This document shows positions 34,381-43,456 of a stretch of 64,000 nucleotides of DNA, one piece after another. How positions within the stretch are numbered: the stretch's first letter is position 1; every line of letters starts with the position of its first letter. A program made the translations under genes and the position numbers. Where the stretch lies: assembly GCF_021601625.1 (NCBI RefSeq), contig NZ_BQHR01000009.1, positions 62,001-126,000 of the forward strand, in the 5' to 3' direction. The notes under the pieces were generated by a model, which saw only the letters and a program-made list of their open reading frames with translations, searched no databases and was not told the origin of the DNA. This stretch comes from Pseudomonas paraglycinae (GTDB taxonomy: Bacteria; Pseudomonadota; Gammaproteobacteria; Pseudomonadales; Pseudomonadaceae).

Positions 34381-34923
34381 TCAGTCGGCCTTGATCGGCA
34401 CGACCTTGTCCGCCTTCATGGCTTCGGGCTTTTTCGGCAGGGAAATGTTCAGCACACCTTTGCTGAAGCTGGCTTCGATCTTCTCGGCATCAACACCCTT
34501 GGGCAGATTGAATACTCGCTCGAAGGAGCCGTAGTGACGCTCGCTGAGGTGATAGCCCTTCCTTTTTTCCTCCTTGTCCTCTTTCTTCTCCCCCTTGATG
34601 ATCAGGTTGCCGTTGGACAGCTTGAGCTCGATGTTCTTTTGATCCATGCCGGGCAACTCGGCCGTGATCTCGAAACTCTTGTCCTTTTCGGTGATGTCCA
34701 CGGCAGGCAGGCCGTGGCTGCTCAGTTCGCGCCGCCAGAAGGGTTCGACATCGAACAGTCCACGGCTGAACGGCGACAGCGCCGAACCGCGATTGAAATC
34801 TTCGAACAGGCGATCAACCTGTTGCCGGAGTTTTTCCAGAGGGCGCCACGGGTCTGATGGCAGGGGCAGCTGGCTCGATTTGTCCTCGGTATGGATCGGC
34901 ATTTTTTTCACGGAATTGCTCAT
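34381..34923 (-). CDS. Hsp20-family small heat-shock protein
   Basis: A 180-residue alpha-crystallin-type chaperone. The conserved domain runs from about residue 73 (PAVDITEKDKSFEITAELPG) to 165, with the A-x-x-x-G-V-L motif as ASFSKGVLNISLPK and a C-terminal IPIKAD-like tail (VVPIKAD). It holds unfolded proteins for ATP-dependent chaperones. ATG at 34923 has GAGGAG. It is 88 bases downstream of the antiporter gene on the same strand and may share its Anr-box promoter. Confidence 0.95.
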   Translation of the reverse strand: MSNSVKKMPIHTEDKSSQLPLPSDPWRPLEKLRQQVDRLFEDFNRGSALSPFSRGLFDVEPFWRRELSSHGLPAVDITEKDKSFEITAELPGMDQKNIELKLSNGNLIIKGEKKEDKEEKRKGYHLSERHYGSFERVFNLPKGVDAEKIEASFSKGVLNISLPKKPEAMKADKVVPIKAD

Positions 34924-35011
34924 TTTGACGACTCCTCTCAGATGAAGGGCAGGCTGCAAATGTCCTGTACGCGAGTCCACCCTGGAAAAAAATACGGCGC
35001 GGGCACTGGCC

Positions 35012-36502
35012 TCAAAGCGTCAGTGCCCCGGTCCACAGCATCCAGCCGGCGAAGGCCGCCGCCGTCCAGATGATGATCAGCAGTCCCGTTTCGGGGCCGT
35101 TGAGCGGTTGTCCCTGGCGCGATTTCATGCTGGCCAGGTAAATCAATGAGCCTGGGGCATAGAGCAAAGCGCTGAGCAGCATGTATTTCGGCCCGGCGGC
35201 GTACAGCAGCCACACGCAGTACAGGGTGGCGATCAGGGCAATGGCCACGTCGCGTATTTGCAGGCCCAGATGTCCCTCGTAGGTCTGCCCTTGCCAGGCC
35301 AGCTTCAGCGCATAAAGGCCGCTGAATAGGTACGGCAGCAGAATCATCGATGTGGCCAGGGAAATCAGCGCCAGGTAGCTGGCGCTTGAATACAAAGTCA
35401 GCAACAGAAACAGTTGAATGCAGCCATTGGTGATCCACAGGGCGTGATTCGGCACGCCACGGCTGTTTTCCTCGGCCAGTGCGCCCGGCATGACGTTTTC
35501 CCTGGCTGGCGTGAATACCGATTCCGCCGCCAGCAGTGTCCAGGCGAGCAGGGCTCCGCCCACCGAGATGATCAAGCCGATGCTGATCAGAACGGCTCCC
35601 CAAGGTCCTGTCGCAGCTTCAAGCACACCGGCCATGGATGGATTTTTCAGGGCTGCCAGATCCGGTTGCCTGAGAATGCCCAGCGACAACAGAGACACAG
35701 CAATCAGCAGCAACAGGGTGATGACAAAACCAATAACCGTGGCGCGTCCGACATTGGCCCTTTCTGCCGCCCGGGCGGAAAACACGTTGGCGCCTTCGAT
35801 GCCGATGAATACCCAGACCGTCACCAGCATTGTGCTTTTGACCTGGTCAAGGGTGCTGCCCAGCGCCGGCGAACCCCAGAAATCAACGCTGAATGTTTGC
35901 CGTTGAAAGGCCGCCATCACCAGACCGATAAACAGCAGCAGCGGCACAATTTTGGCCACGGTTGTCAGCGCGTTGGCCCGTACCGCCGTGCGCATCCCGC
36001 TGAGGATCATCCAGTGCAGCGACCACAACACCACAGACGCCCCGACAATCGCCGCTGTGTTGTTGCCTTCGCCGAACAGTGGAAAGAAGTAACTTAGCGC
36101 GGCAAACAGAATCACCAGGTAGCTGACGTTGCCGATCCATGCGCTGATCCAGTAGCCCCAGGCCGAATTGAACCCGAGGTATTCGCCGCCCAATGCCCGG
36201 GCGTAGGCAAATACGCCGTTATCCAGCGCCGGTTGACGGTTGGACAGTGTCTGGTAAACCAATGCCAGCGAGAGCATGCCGACACCGGTGATCAACCAGC
36301 CAATCAGAATCGCCCTGGCGCCCGCACTGGCCGCCATGTTCTGCGGCAGGCTGAAAATGCCGCTGCCGATCATCGAGCCGACCACCAGCGCAATCAGCAG
36401 GCTCAGGGACAGCCGTTTGCTCTCGACCTTTTGCAAACGGCCCGTCATCGGTTGACCGGTGGGAGGAACAGTTGAATGCGTGCCTTGCAGGTGCGTAGCC
36501 AT
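35012..36502 (-). CDS. APC-family basic amino acid antiporter (ArcD-like)
   Basis: A 496-residue membrane protein with about twelve or thirteen segments. The start of the first, SLLIALVVGSMIGSGIFSLPQ, and GWLITGVGMLSLALVYQTL are signatures of the arginine/ornithine and lysine/cadaverine antiporter group. In P. aeruginosa ArcD feeds the Anr-controlled arginine deiminase path for ATP without oxygen; no arcABC genes are here. ATG at 36502 follows GGAGG, and an FNR-like box lies 92 bases upstream. The exact substrate is inference. Confidence 0.88.
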   Translation of the reverse strand: MATHLQGTHSTVPPTGQPMTGRLQKVESKRLSLSLLIALVVGSMIGSGIFSLPQNMAASAGARAILIGWLITGVGMLSLALVYQTLSNRQPALDNGVFAYARALGGEYLGFNSAWGYWISAWIGNVSYLVILFAALSYFFPLFGEGNNTAAIVGASVVLWSLHWMILSGMRTAVRANALTTVAKIVPLLLFIGLVMAAFQRQTFSVDFWGSPALGSTLDQVKSTMLVTVWVFIGIEGANVFSARAAERANVGRATVIGFVITLLLLIAVSLLSLGILRQPDLAALKNPSMAGVLEAATGPWGAVLISIGLIISVGGALLAWTLLAAESVFTPARENVMPGALAEENSRGVPNHALWITNGCIQLFLLLTLYSSASYLALISLATSMILLPYLFSGLYALKLAWQGQTYEGHLGLQIRDVAIALIATLYCVWLLYAAGPKYMLLSALLYAPGSLIYLASMKSRQGQPLNGPETGLLIIIWTAAAFAGWMLWTGALTL

Positions 36503-36893
36503 GGGAGCCTCCGGGAAACGAGGTGGTATGCACTCACCGAATGCGTTGGCGTGAATGCTGACTCTAATTTCTGCGGGAACACTCAGACGCCGTTTGATCT
36601 AGATCAGAAAGAACAAACACCGTGTTTTTGCCTGGGCGCCGCCACGATGTGAGCGCTGACACAGGGATTACCCTGACCGTTTGCGGCGTGGATTGTTGAT
36701 CATTATCAAGTGTCGGACACGTAGCCCGGCGCAGTCTGGTTCAGCGCCCACCCCGGTACATGACTGCAATGTTCAGCCTGACGCTGAGGCGCAATAGCAT
36801 CGGCGACAGCCTATTCATGGCAGCTCACGACACTGCTTCGAAGGACGTAACGGTGACTGCATGACGGATTGCTTTCGGCGATTGGAGGTGATG
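36503..36893. promoter_or_regulatory. Divergent gap with two FNR/Anr boxes
   Basis: A 391-bp gap. TTGATCTAGATCAG (36594-36607, one mismatch) faces the antiporter; TTGATCATTATCAA (36696-36709, perfect) faces the small gene and the MgtC-type gene. The rest shows no convincing ORF. Confidence 0.75.
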
Positions 36894-37106
36894 ATGAACA
36901 TTGAAATCAGTGGACCGAGCGACGATCAATGGATCGTGCGAATGGATGCATTCGTGGTCAGGTTTGACAGCAAGGTCGCTGCGCAATCTTTTGTCGATCA
37001 GCTCAAGGCACGGATCGATGCGCCTCATGTGTGGCCAACGATTGTCGATACAGCGCCGGTTGCACGACCCAGGGTCACGCGCGCCGGTGACCCCGTCGCG
37101 CTATGA
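36894..37106 (+). CDS. Small protein of unknown function
   Basis: A 70-residue soluble protein beginning MNIEISGPSDDQWIVRMDAF. GGAGG at 36883-36887 is best placed for the second of two adjacent ATGs (36894). I recognise no family. It is the first gene after a perfect Anr box and overlaps the start of the MgtC/DUF4010 gene by 4 bases (ATGA), so the two are translationally coupled. Confidence 0.65.
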   Translation: MNIEISGPSDDQWIVRMDAFVVRFDSKVAAQSFVDQLKARIDAPHVWPTIVDTAPVARPRVTRAGDPVAL

Positions 37107-38353
37107 ACGACGCACTGGGTCTGGCGGGGGCCGCCGCAGCGCTGGGTATCGGCATGCTGGTCGGTCTGGAGCGCGAGCGGCATAAAGGGCGCGGCGACAG
37201 CCGTGCCTGTGCCGGGTTGCGCACGTTCGCGATCACGGCGCTGCTGGGTTACGTCGCGATGCAAGTGGGCGGCGCACTGCTGTTGGGTATTGTGGGCGGC
37301 TGTCTGGCGCTGCTGATCAGCGTGGCTTACTGGCGCAGCCTGAGCACTGATCCGGGGCTGACCAGCGAAGTGGCCTTGCTCACGGTGCTGGTACTGGGCG
37401 CGCTATGCGGCACAGCGCCGGAACTGGCAATCGCCATTGGCGTGGTCATGGCGGGGCTGCTGGCTTACCGGCAGAAACTCCATCACTTCGCCCGCAGCCA
37501 GTTGAGCGAAGCGGAGATGCGCGATGGGTTGGTGCTGCTGATCGCAGCATTGGTGGTGTTGCCGCTGACGCCTGACCGGTTCATCGGTCCCTACTCGGCA
37601 CTCAACCTGCGCACCCTTTGTACATTGACCGTGTTGCTGATGGGCGTCGGCGCCATCGGGCATATCGCCATGCGCACGCTGGGTGTGCGCTACGGCTACG
37701 CGGTCAGCGCCATCGCGTCCGGTTTCGCCTCCAGCACCATGACGATTGCGGCGATGGGGCATATCGCCCGCAAAGACCCGGAGCACCTCAAGGTACTGAG
37801 TGCGGCGGCCCTGCTGTCGAACCTGGCCACGGCGGCGCAGGTCGCGCTGATCGTCGGCGCGGTCGACACCGCGCTGTTGCCGTACCTGTGGGGGCCGTTG
37901 CTGGCCGGATTTGGCGTAACGCTGCTGTTCAGCCTGGGCCTGCTGTTCCCCAGGCCTGCGGTCGCTGCGAACCAACCGATCAAGGTCGGCGGGGCGTTCA
38001 ATCTCAAGCTCGCGCTGGCGGTCACGTTGACCATGGCCGGCGTGACGTTTTTGTCTTCGTTGATGCTCGATCACTTTGGCGAGGCGGGCGTGATGCTGAC
38101 TGCCGTGCTAAGCGGATTCGCCGATGCCCATTCTTCCACGGCTTCAATCGCCACCCTCGCCAAGGGTGGCCTGTTGGCTTACAGCGCCATTGCGCCACCC
38201 GTGTTGCTGGCGGTCAGCAGTAACGCGTTGAGCAAGTGCCTGGTGGCCTGGATCAGTGGCGGACGACGCTTCGCCGCGTATGTCATACCCGGTCAGATTC
38301 TGCTGACCGCCGCGATGTGGGCCGGTCTGCTGGTGGATCGAGCGACGATTTGA
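37103..38353 (+). CDS. MgtC/SapB-DUF4010 membrane protein
   Basis: A 416-residue membrane protein. The N-terminal part is MgtC/SapB-like (AAALGIGMLVGLERER, then a conserved RTFAITALLGY), and the C-terminal part is DUF4010 (VSAIASGFASSTMTIAAMGH; FADAHSSTASIATL). At least ten hydrophobic segments are visible. The function of the fused family is not known; MgtC relatives affect magnesium and acid stress. It is coupled to the small gene before it and followed by an Anr-box-controlled usp gene. Confidence 0.9.
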   Translation: MNDALGLAGAAAALGIGMLVGLERERHKGRGDSRACAGLRTFAITALLGYVAMQVGGALLLGIVGGCLALLISVAYWRSLSTDPGLTSEVALLTVLVLGALCGTAPELAIAIGVVMAGLLAYRQKLHHFARSQLSEAEMRDGLVLLIAALVVLPLTPDRFIGPYSALNLRTLCTLTVLLMGVGAIGHIAMRTLGVRYGYAVSAIASGFASSTMTIAAMGHIARKDPEHLKVLSAAALLSNLATAAQVALIVGAVDTALLPYLWGPLLAGFGVTLLFSLGLLFPRPAVAANQPIKVGGAFNLKLALAVTLTMAGVTFLSSLMLDHFGEAGVMLTAVLSGFADAHSSTASIATLAKGGLLAYSAIAPPVLLAVSSNALSKCLVAWISGGRRFAAYVIPGQILLTAAMWAGLLVDRATI

Positions 38354-38360
38354 CTGGACA

Positions 38361-38374
38361 CTGACAAAAATCAA
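38361..38374. promoter_or_regulatory. FNR/Anr-like box for the 38.4-kb usp gene
   Basis: CTGACAAAAATCAA; reads as TTGATTTTTGTCAG on the other strand, two mismatches to the consensus. It is 67 bases before the ATG. Confidence 0.6.
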
Positions 38375-38441
38375 AGTGGTGGTCGGTAAAAGGGGCAGCC
38401 TGAGACTCATTCCCTGCCATCGCTCAATGCCGAGGTGCACC

Positions 38442-39359
38442 ATGTCACAGGAACCCCGCCTGCTGCTGATCGCTCCGCCCACCATGCACCACACGCCGGC
38501 ATTCGATCGTGCCTTGGCATTGGCGCAGGCGCTGCAAAGACCGCTGCATATCGTGGCATTCGATTATTTACAGGCGCTGGCAGTGGCCGGGCTGTTTGCC
38601 CCCGAACAGGTGGCCGTGGCCCGTGAAGCCTACCTGGAGAAGCATCGCCACTGGCTTGAAGAACAGGCGACCCGGATGTGTGGACACGGGATCGTTGTCA
38701 CGAGCGAAGTGGTCTGGGTCCAGGACCCTTACGCGGAGATTCTGCAATTCATCAATGAGATACCGTTGGTGGTGATCATCAAGGATGCTCATGAAGAGTC
38801 GGCCTTGAAACGGGTGTTCTTTACTCCGCTGGACTGGCAACTGCTGCGCGATTGCCCGATCCCGGTACACCTCGTGACCAACGCCTTGAACCCTCGCCCC
38901 CGTCATGTTCTGGCGATCATCGACGTGCTGCGCAGCGAAGATCAGGATCTGGTGTTCAACGACCAGATTATCGATGCCGCATCGAAGCTGGCCGAGGTGT
39001 GCAATGCCCGGCTGCAGTTGTTGCACGTTTACGATTGGACCGCCGCCTATGCGCAAGACTTCGGGGTCGGCGCGTTGCCGCTGGCCACCGGTATCTACGA
39101 GGCACTGGGCACAGCACAGCATGAGGCGTTTGCCGCGATGGCCGAGCGTCATGGCGTGTCGAAGGAGTGTCGTCATTTCATCGAAGGTGCGCCGGTACCG
39201 GCCATTTGCCGATTCGTCGAAGAGCAAAATGTCGACATGATCGTGGCGGGTACGGTGCAGCACCTGGGTCTGACCAAACTGCTGGGCACCACCGCCGAAC
39301 AACTCTTGCACCGGGCACCGTGCAGTGTGTTGGCGGTCAAGCCGGGCAGGGGACTCTAG
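38442..39359 (+). CDS. Tandem universal stress protein
   Basis: A 305-residue double UspA protein starting MSQEPRLLLIAPPTMHHTPA. The second domain carries the nucleotide-loop-like VAGTVQHLGLTKLLGTTAEQLL. It resembles the 31.9-kb usp closely in the segments LHIVAFDY and HRHWLEEQA, so they are recent paralogues. The ATG at 38442 has CGAGG. The longer frame to 38376 reaches back over the promoter and is rejected. Confidence 0.92.
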   Translation: MSQEPRLLLIAPPTMHHTPAFDRALALAQALQRPLHIVAFDYLQALAVAGLFAPEQVAVAREAYLEKHRHWLEEQATRMCGHGIVVTSEVVWVQDPYAEILQFINEIPLVVIIKDAHEESALKRVFFTPLDWQLLRDCPIPVHLVTNALNPRPRHVLAIIDVLRSEDQDLVFNDQIIDAASKLAEVCNARLQLLHVYDWTAAYAQDFGVGALPLATGIYEALGTAQHEAFAAMAERHGVSKECRHFIEGAPVPAICRFVEEQNVDMIVAGTVQHLGLTKLLGTTAEQLLHRAPCSVLAVKPGRGL

Positions 39360-39408
39360 CGTCGGAGCACCGGCGATCGCCCGTACGGACGTTCGCCGGC
39401 GGCAGAGG

Positions 39409-39972
39409 CTACAAGTACAGGCTGTGAATGACCTGGCGGGGATCGTCAGGGTCATTGTGCCGTTCAAACCCCAGCGTCCGGGCCAGGTCACGCATCGGGG
39501 CATTGCTGGCAGCATCGACCGAATACATCCGATGCATTCCATTCTTGCGTGCCGCCGAGATCAGGTGCTCCATCAACAGGGTCCCCAGTCCCAGGTGCGT
39601 CCATTCATCGGCGACGGTAACGGCGCATTCGCACTCGTGTTCACCCGTGGCGGCATAGCGGCTTACGCCGATCTCGATCAATTGGCCGTTGTCGTGCACC
39701 AGCGCCACGTAGGCCAGGCGCAGGCGATTATCGGTGTCCATCAATTGATCCAGCATCGTGCCCGACGGTTCGTTGATCTGCGCCAGAAAGCGCATGTGTC
39801 GCGACTCCGGAGACAAGCGTTTGATGAACGCATATTCGCGTTCCCGGTCCTTTTCCGAAAGTGGCCGGATCAGCACATGGCGACCGTCCCTGAGTGCTTC
39901 GATCCAGTGTTGTCCGGCGATCGAGGCATAGGCATTGGCGGCTCGTTCGTTGTGGTCTTTGACGGTGAGCAT
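39409..39972 (-). CDS. GNAT-family acetyltransferase (PatZ C-terminal-like)
   Basis: A 187-residue acetyltransferase whose N-terminal part (LRDGRHVLIRPLSEKDREREYAF) and HMRFL segment are typical of the acetyltransferase domain of protein lysine acetyltransferases such as PatZ/Pka, here standing alone. The acetyl-CoA loop reads DEWTHLGLGTLLMEHL. It may adjust metabolic enzymes by lysine acetylation, but the substrate is not shown. A degenerate Anr-like box lies about 90 bases upstream. Confidence 0.85.
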   Translation of the reverse strand: MLTVKDHNERAANAYASIAGQHWIEALRDGRHVLIRPLSEKDREREYAFIKRLSPESRHMRFLAQINEPSGTMLDQLMDTDNRLRLAYVALVHDNGQLIEIGVSRYAATGEHECECAVTVADEWTHLGLGTLLMEHLISAARKNGMHRMYSVDAASNAPMRDLARTLGFERHNDPDDPRQVIHSLYL

Positions 39973-40061
39973 GAGGAGACCCTCCCTGCGGTTTTAAAGA
40001 CGGGTGCGGGACACAGCGCCCCGCAGTCGCTTTCTTTCTACGCCGCTCAATGGGCAGGAAT

Positions 40062-40116
40062 CTGATCTGGGTCAGAGACCGGCGATGTTGAATGGTCCGA
40101 AGTTGATGTAAATCAA
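40062..40116. promoter_or_regulatory. Two FNR/Anr-type boxes in the GNAT/usp divergent gap
   Basis: CTGATCTGGGTCAG (40062-40075, symmetric but degenerate) is nearer the GNAT gene. TTGATGTAAATCAA (40103-40116, perfect) is 60 bases before the usp ATG at 40177. Confidence 0.7.
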
Positions 40117-40176
40117 CTGCGCGCCAGTCGCGCAGGCTCAGTCTCAAAGCCTGCGGTTGTCTTGCGGAGGTGTGTG

Positions 40177-41124
40177 ATGGGGCAATATCAACGTTTGCTG
40201 CTGGTCGCCGACCAGACCCTGCATCAGACGCCCGCCATGCTGCGCGCGGTGGCGCTGGCCAAGGCGAGCGGGGCGGCGCTGGACGTTCGGGTCTTCGCTG
40301 AACCGGCACCCGTGGTTCGCCTGTGGGAGGACAAAATCGATGAGGTCGGCTATCAGCGCTATCTGCGCCACCACCGTCGCTGGGTAGCCGATCAGCTTGA
40401 GCTACTCTCGGAACAGGGACTGAAGGTGACGGTGAACGTGGTGTTCACCACCCACGCGCTGCTGGATATCCTGCGGGCTGTCGCAGACCTCAAACCTGAT
40501 TTGCTGATCAAGGATGTGATGCTCGAACCCCTCCTGAAGCGGGTTTTCATAACGCCGCTGGATTGCCATTTGCTGCGCGAATGTCCGGTGCCCGTGCATC
40601 TGGTCAACGAGGTCCGTTACAGCCTGCCGCATCGGATCGTGGCGGCCGTGGATCCGTTCGATCCCGAGATCCAGATCAGCGGTCTGAATGACACCATCAT
40701 TCAGACTGCCAACGCGCTGGCCACGCAATGTGACGCGCCCATGCACCTGCTCTACGCCTATGACCTGTCACCGGCCTTCAATGGCGACGCGCCGCTGGTC
40801 GGTGCCTGATGGGGAGTGGATTTTGTCGAGGAGCTGCGGCAGTCCCTGCACCAGGCTTTCATCAACCTCGCCGATCGCTACGGGATCCCGCCCGAGCGAC
40901 GCCATTTTGTGATGGGGTTGCCGGTGCCAGTCATCAGCGAGTTTGTCGAGCAATACCTGGCGGATGTGGTCGTGATGGGCACGGTGCACCGCGCAGGTAT
41001 TGACCGGTTGATGGGTAGCAATACCGAGCGGGCGCTGTATTCGGTACCCGGCAGCATCCTGGCGGTAGGGCCGGTCGTTCGAACCGAAGTGCAAGGTCCT
41101 GGATCTGACGAGAGGTCTCTATGA
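40177..41124 (+). pseudogene. Tandem universal stress protein gene split by an in-frame TGA
   Basis: The frame from ATG 40177 encodes a normal first Usp domain and the start of the second, then meets TGA at 40807-40809. The same frame continues without shift as VDFVEELRQSLHQAF and ends with the Usp ATP-loop VMGTVHRAGIDRLMGSNTE before the stop at 41122-41124. Together this would be a 315-residue tandem Usp like its paralogues, so one nonsense change explains the break. A first part of 210 residues could still be made. The next usp gene overlaps its last stop by 4 bases. Confidence 0.85.
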
Positions 41125-42005
41125 GCCAGTATCAACGGTTGTTGCTGATCATCAATCCGCTCCTGCGCGAGTCCGCTGCGATCAACCATGCCGCGGCGCT
41201 GGCCAAGGCCAGTGGCGCGCGCTTGCACATATTGGCGCTGATTCCCTCGCTCGACGGTTTGTCGCTGCTGGAAACAGGCAACCGGTCACAGGCACGCGAA
41301 GCATTTCTTGAGGAACACCGGCAGACGCTGGAAGCCCGGGCGGTCAATCTGCGCGGCAGGCGGATCGAGGTGACCACCGAAGTGGACTGGGCCGCTGATG
41401 TGGAGCAGCGCATCCTTGATCACGTCAAAGCGTATGGGCCCGATCTGCTGATCAAGGAAATCGAACAGGTGTCGACCCTCAGGCGCGCGTTTTACACGCC
41501 GCTGGACTGGCAATTGCTGCGCGATTGTCCGGTACCTGTGTATCTGGTGGGCGGAAGCGGCTATGTATTGCCTCGTAAAGTGCTGGCGGCGGTCGAGGTA
41601 TCGGATACCGAGTCCGCCGACAACTCGTTGAACGAGCAGATCATCCGGCAGGCCAGTGCCCTGGCCATTCAGTGCGACGCCGAGTTGCACTTGCTCTATG
41701 CCTGCGATATTTCCGCCGCGTACCTGGCGGACATGGGAGGATCGCCCTTGGCCGAGCTGACTCGGTCACTGCGCGAGGACCTGCAAAAATCGTTTCTTCG
41801 ACTGGCCGGGCAGTTCGGTGTGGCCTCCAGTCAGCGCCACTTCGTTGAAGGCCGGCCAGTCACTGTGCTGAGCGAGTTCGCCGACGAGCAGCATGTCGAT
41901 GTCATCGTGATGGGAAGAGTTCGCAACCGGGGCTTGAGCAAATGGTTGGGCAGTACCACCGAGCACATTCTTTACCAGGTACCTTGCTGCGTTCTGGCGG
42001 TTTGA
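41121..42005 (+). CDS. Tandem universal stress protein
   Basis: A 294-residue double UspA protein starting MSQYQRLLLIINPLLRESA, with the second-domain loop VMGRVRNRGLSKWLGSTTEHIL. It overlaps the end of the broken usp gene by ATGA, so both were once one operon driven by the Anr box at 40103. Its translation may now be reduced if it depended on ribosomes finishing the upstream frame. Confidence 0.92.
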   Translation: MSQYQRLLLIINPLLRESAAINHAAALAKASGARLHILALIPSLDGLSLLETGNRSQAREAFLEEHRQTLEARAVNLRGRRIEVTTEVDWAADVEQRILDHVKAYGPDLLIKEIEQVSTLRRAFYTPLDWQLLRDCPVPVYLVGGSGYVLPRKVLAAVEVSDTESADNSLNEQIIRQASALAIQCDAELHLLYACDISAAYLADMGGSPLAELTRSLREDLQKSFLRLAGQFGVASSQRHFVEGRPVTVLSEFADEQHVDVIVMGRVRNRGLSKWLGSTTEHILYQVPCCVLAV

Positions 42006-42065
42006 CGAGCGTTGCCGGGCTCTCGGCAGGCGAGATGCTTTCCGTTGGTCAATCAGCGTATTGAC

Positions 42066-42085
42066 ATATCGAACAATCTCGATAT
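42066..42085. promoter_or_regulatory. Operator overlapping the arsR-like promoter
   Basis: ATATCGA-N6-TCGATAT, the same pattern as the site at 42414-42433. It overlaps a TTGACA -35 (42061-42066) and a TATTCT -10 (42083-42088), a repressor position. The -10 lies only 6 bases before the ATG at 42095, so the transcript is probably leaderless or nearly so. Confidence 0.75.
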
Positions 42086-42094
42086 TCTCGCCGC

Positions 42095-42397
42095 ATGGAC
42101 CTGATCGAAGTATTCAAAGCACTCTCAAACCCGGTACGGCTTGAAATCCTGAAAGGCTTGAAAGACCCCGTAAAGAACTTCCCTCCGCAGGACGAGGGCG
42201 ACGTTCACACGGTGGGCGTGTGTGTGAGCAGTATTCAAGAGGGCATCGGACTCTCGCAGTCAACGGTGTCCGGTTATCTTGCAACGCTGCAGCGTGTGGG
42301 CCTGGTTGAAGTCAGGCGCATCGGTCAGTGGACCTACTACAAGCGCAATGAAGCCAACATCAGCGCCTTGGCCGAGGTCATAGGGAAAGAGCTGTAA
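42095..42397 (+). CDS. ArsR-type winged-helix repressor
   Basis: A 100-residue regulator: VFKALSNPVRLEILKGL opens the ArsR fold, and the recognition part reads GLSQSTVSGYLATLQRVGLVEVRRIGQWTYYKRN. It lacks the classic ELCVCDL metal-site cysteines (one Cys in GVCVSSI), so it may sense redox state or an organic compound rather than arsenic. Two identical-type palindromes, one over its own promoter and one before the next gene, point to autoregulation and control of the oxidoreductase. Confidence 0.88.
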   Translation: MDLIEVFKALSNPVRLEILKGLKDPVKNFPPQDEGDVHTVGVCVSSIQEGIGLSQSTVSGYLATLQRVGLVEVRRIGQWTYYKRNEANISALAEVIGKEL

Positions 42398-42412
42398 AAA
42401 AATTTACCGCAT

Positions 42413-42434
42413 GATATCGAGATATCTCGATATC
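42413..42434. promoter_or_regulatory. 22-bp perfect palindromic operator before the oxidoreductase
   Basis: GATATCGAGAT / ATCTCGATATC, containing ATATCGA-N6-TCGATAT. It is 26 bases before the oxidoreductase ATG. The pattern repeats in front of the arsR-like gene, so the ArsR-type protein is the likely binder. Confidence 0.8.
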
Positions 42435-42460
42435 CCTTATTGTCGATACGAGGATTCAAC

Positions 42461-43456
42461 ATGAAAGCGATGCTGCTTGAATCATTTGGCAACCCGGAAT
42501 CGTTCACACTTTGCGACGTACCCAAGCCCGTGCCGAAAGCGGGGCAAGTGCTGGTCCGGGTACACGCCACCTCGATCAATCCATTGGATTATCAAGTCCG
42601 ACGCGGCGACTATCAGGATCTGGTGCAACTGCCAGCCATCACCGGACATGACGTCTCCGGCGTAGTCGAGGCGGTTGGCCCCGGCGTGACGGCTTTCGCG
42701 CCGGGCGACGAAGTCTGGTACACGCCGCAAATCTTCGACGGCCCCGGCAGCTATGCCGAGTATCACGTAGCATCCGCCAGCATCATCGGCAAAAAGCCTT
42801 CCTCGCTGAGCCACCTCGAAGCGGCCAGCTTGAGCCTGGTGGGCGGGACGGCGTGGGAAGCCCTGATCGTGCGGGCGGCGCTCAGAGTGGGGGAGAGCAT
42901 CTTGATCCACGGTGGCGCAGGCGGCGTCGGACACGTCGCCATCCAGCTCGCCAAAGCGATGGGCGCCAAAGTGTTCACCACCGCGCGCGAAGCAAACGCC
43001 GAGTTCGTCCGCCGTATGGGCGCCGATGTGATCATCGACTACGAAAAGGGCAACTACGTCGACGCCATCCTGCGAGAAACCAATGGCCTCGGAGTGGACG
43101 TGGTATTCGACACCATCGGCGGCGACACCCTGTCGCGCAGCCCCGACGCCCTCGCACAACTTGGCCGCGTGGTCTCGATCGTCGACATCGCCCGGCCACA
43201 AAACCTCGTCCAAGCCTGGGGCAAGAACGCGAGCTATCACTTCGTGTTCACCCGCCAGAACCGCGGCAAGCTCGATGAATTGAGTGCCCTGGTGGAGCGC
43301 GGTCAACTGCGACCACATGTTGGCGCGGTGTATTCGCTTGCGGAGATTGCGCTGGCCCATGCTCGGTTGGAAAGTCCCAACAACGGTCTTCAAGGGAAAA
43401 TCGCGATTGCGGTTGAGCCGTCGCTTCGGGCGGGTTCTGCGGGGGATGCGTCATGA
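42461..43456 (+). CDS. Zinc-free medium-chain oxidoreductase (quinone-oxidoreductase-like)
   Basis: A 331-residue NADPH-dependent enzyme of the Qor/zeta-crystallin group: [30 protein letters not shown], and the nucleotide fold [25 protein letters not shown]. No zinc ligands are seen. Such enzymes reduce quinones or enals. The start at 42461 follows CGAGG; the frame above it begins inside the operator. The following gene overlaps by ATGA, and both are probably released from ArsR-type repression by an electrophile or quinone. Confidence 0.9.
   Translation: MKAMLLESFGNPESFTLCDVPKPVPKAGQVLVRVHATSINPLDYQVRRGDYQDLVQLPAITGHDVSGVVEAVGPGVTAFAPGDEVWYTPQIFDGPGSYAEYHVASASIIGKKPSSLSHLEAASLSLVGGTAWEALIVRAALRVGESILIHGGAGGVGHVAIQLAKAMGAKVFTTAREANAEFVRRMGADVIIDYEKGNYVDAILRETNGLGVDVVFDTIGGDTLSRSPDALAQLGRVVSIVDIARPQNLVQAWGKNASYHFVFTRQNRGKLDELSALVERGQLRPHVGAVYSLAEIALAHARLESPNNGLQGKIAIAVEPSLRAGSAGDAS

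Noticed and set aside
40807-40809. TGA in the usp gene as selenocysteine
   Set aside because: No SECIS-like hairpin is evident, and paralogues have no cysteine at the matching position, so a nonsense mutation or sequencing error is simpler.
27597-42005. The five usp genes as a tandem amplification repeat
   Set aside because: They share protein motifs but differ strongly in sequence and orientation, so they are old paralogues and not a recent DNA repeat.
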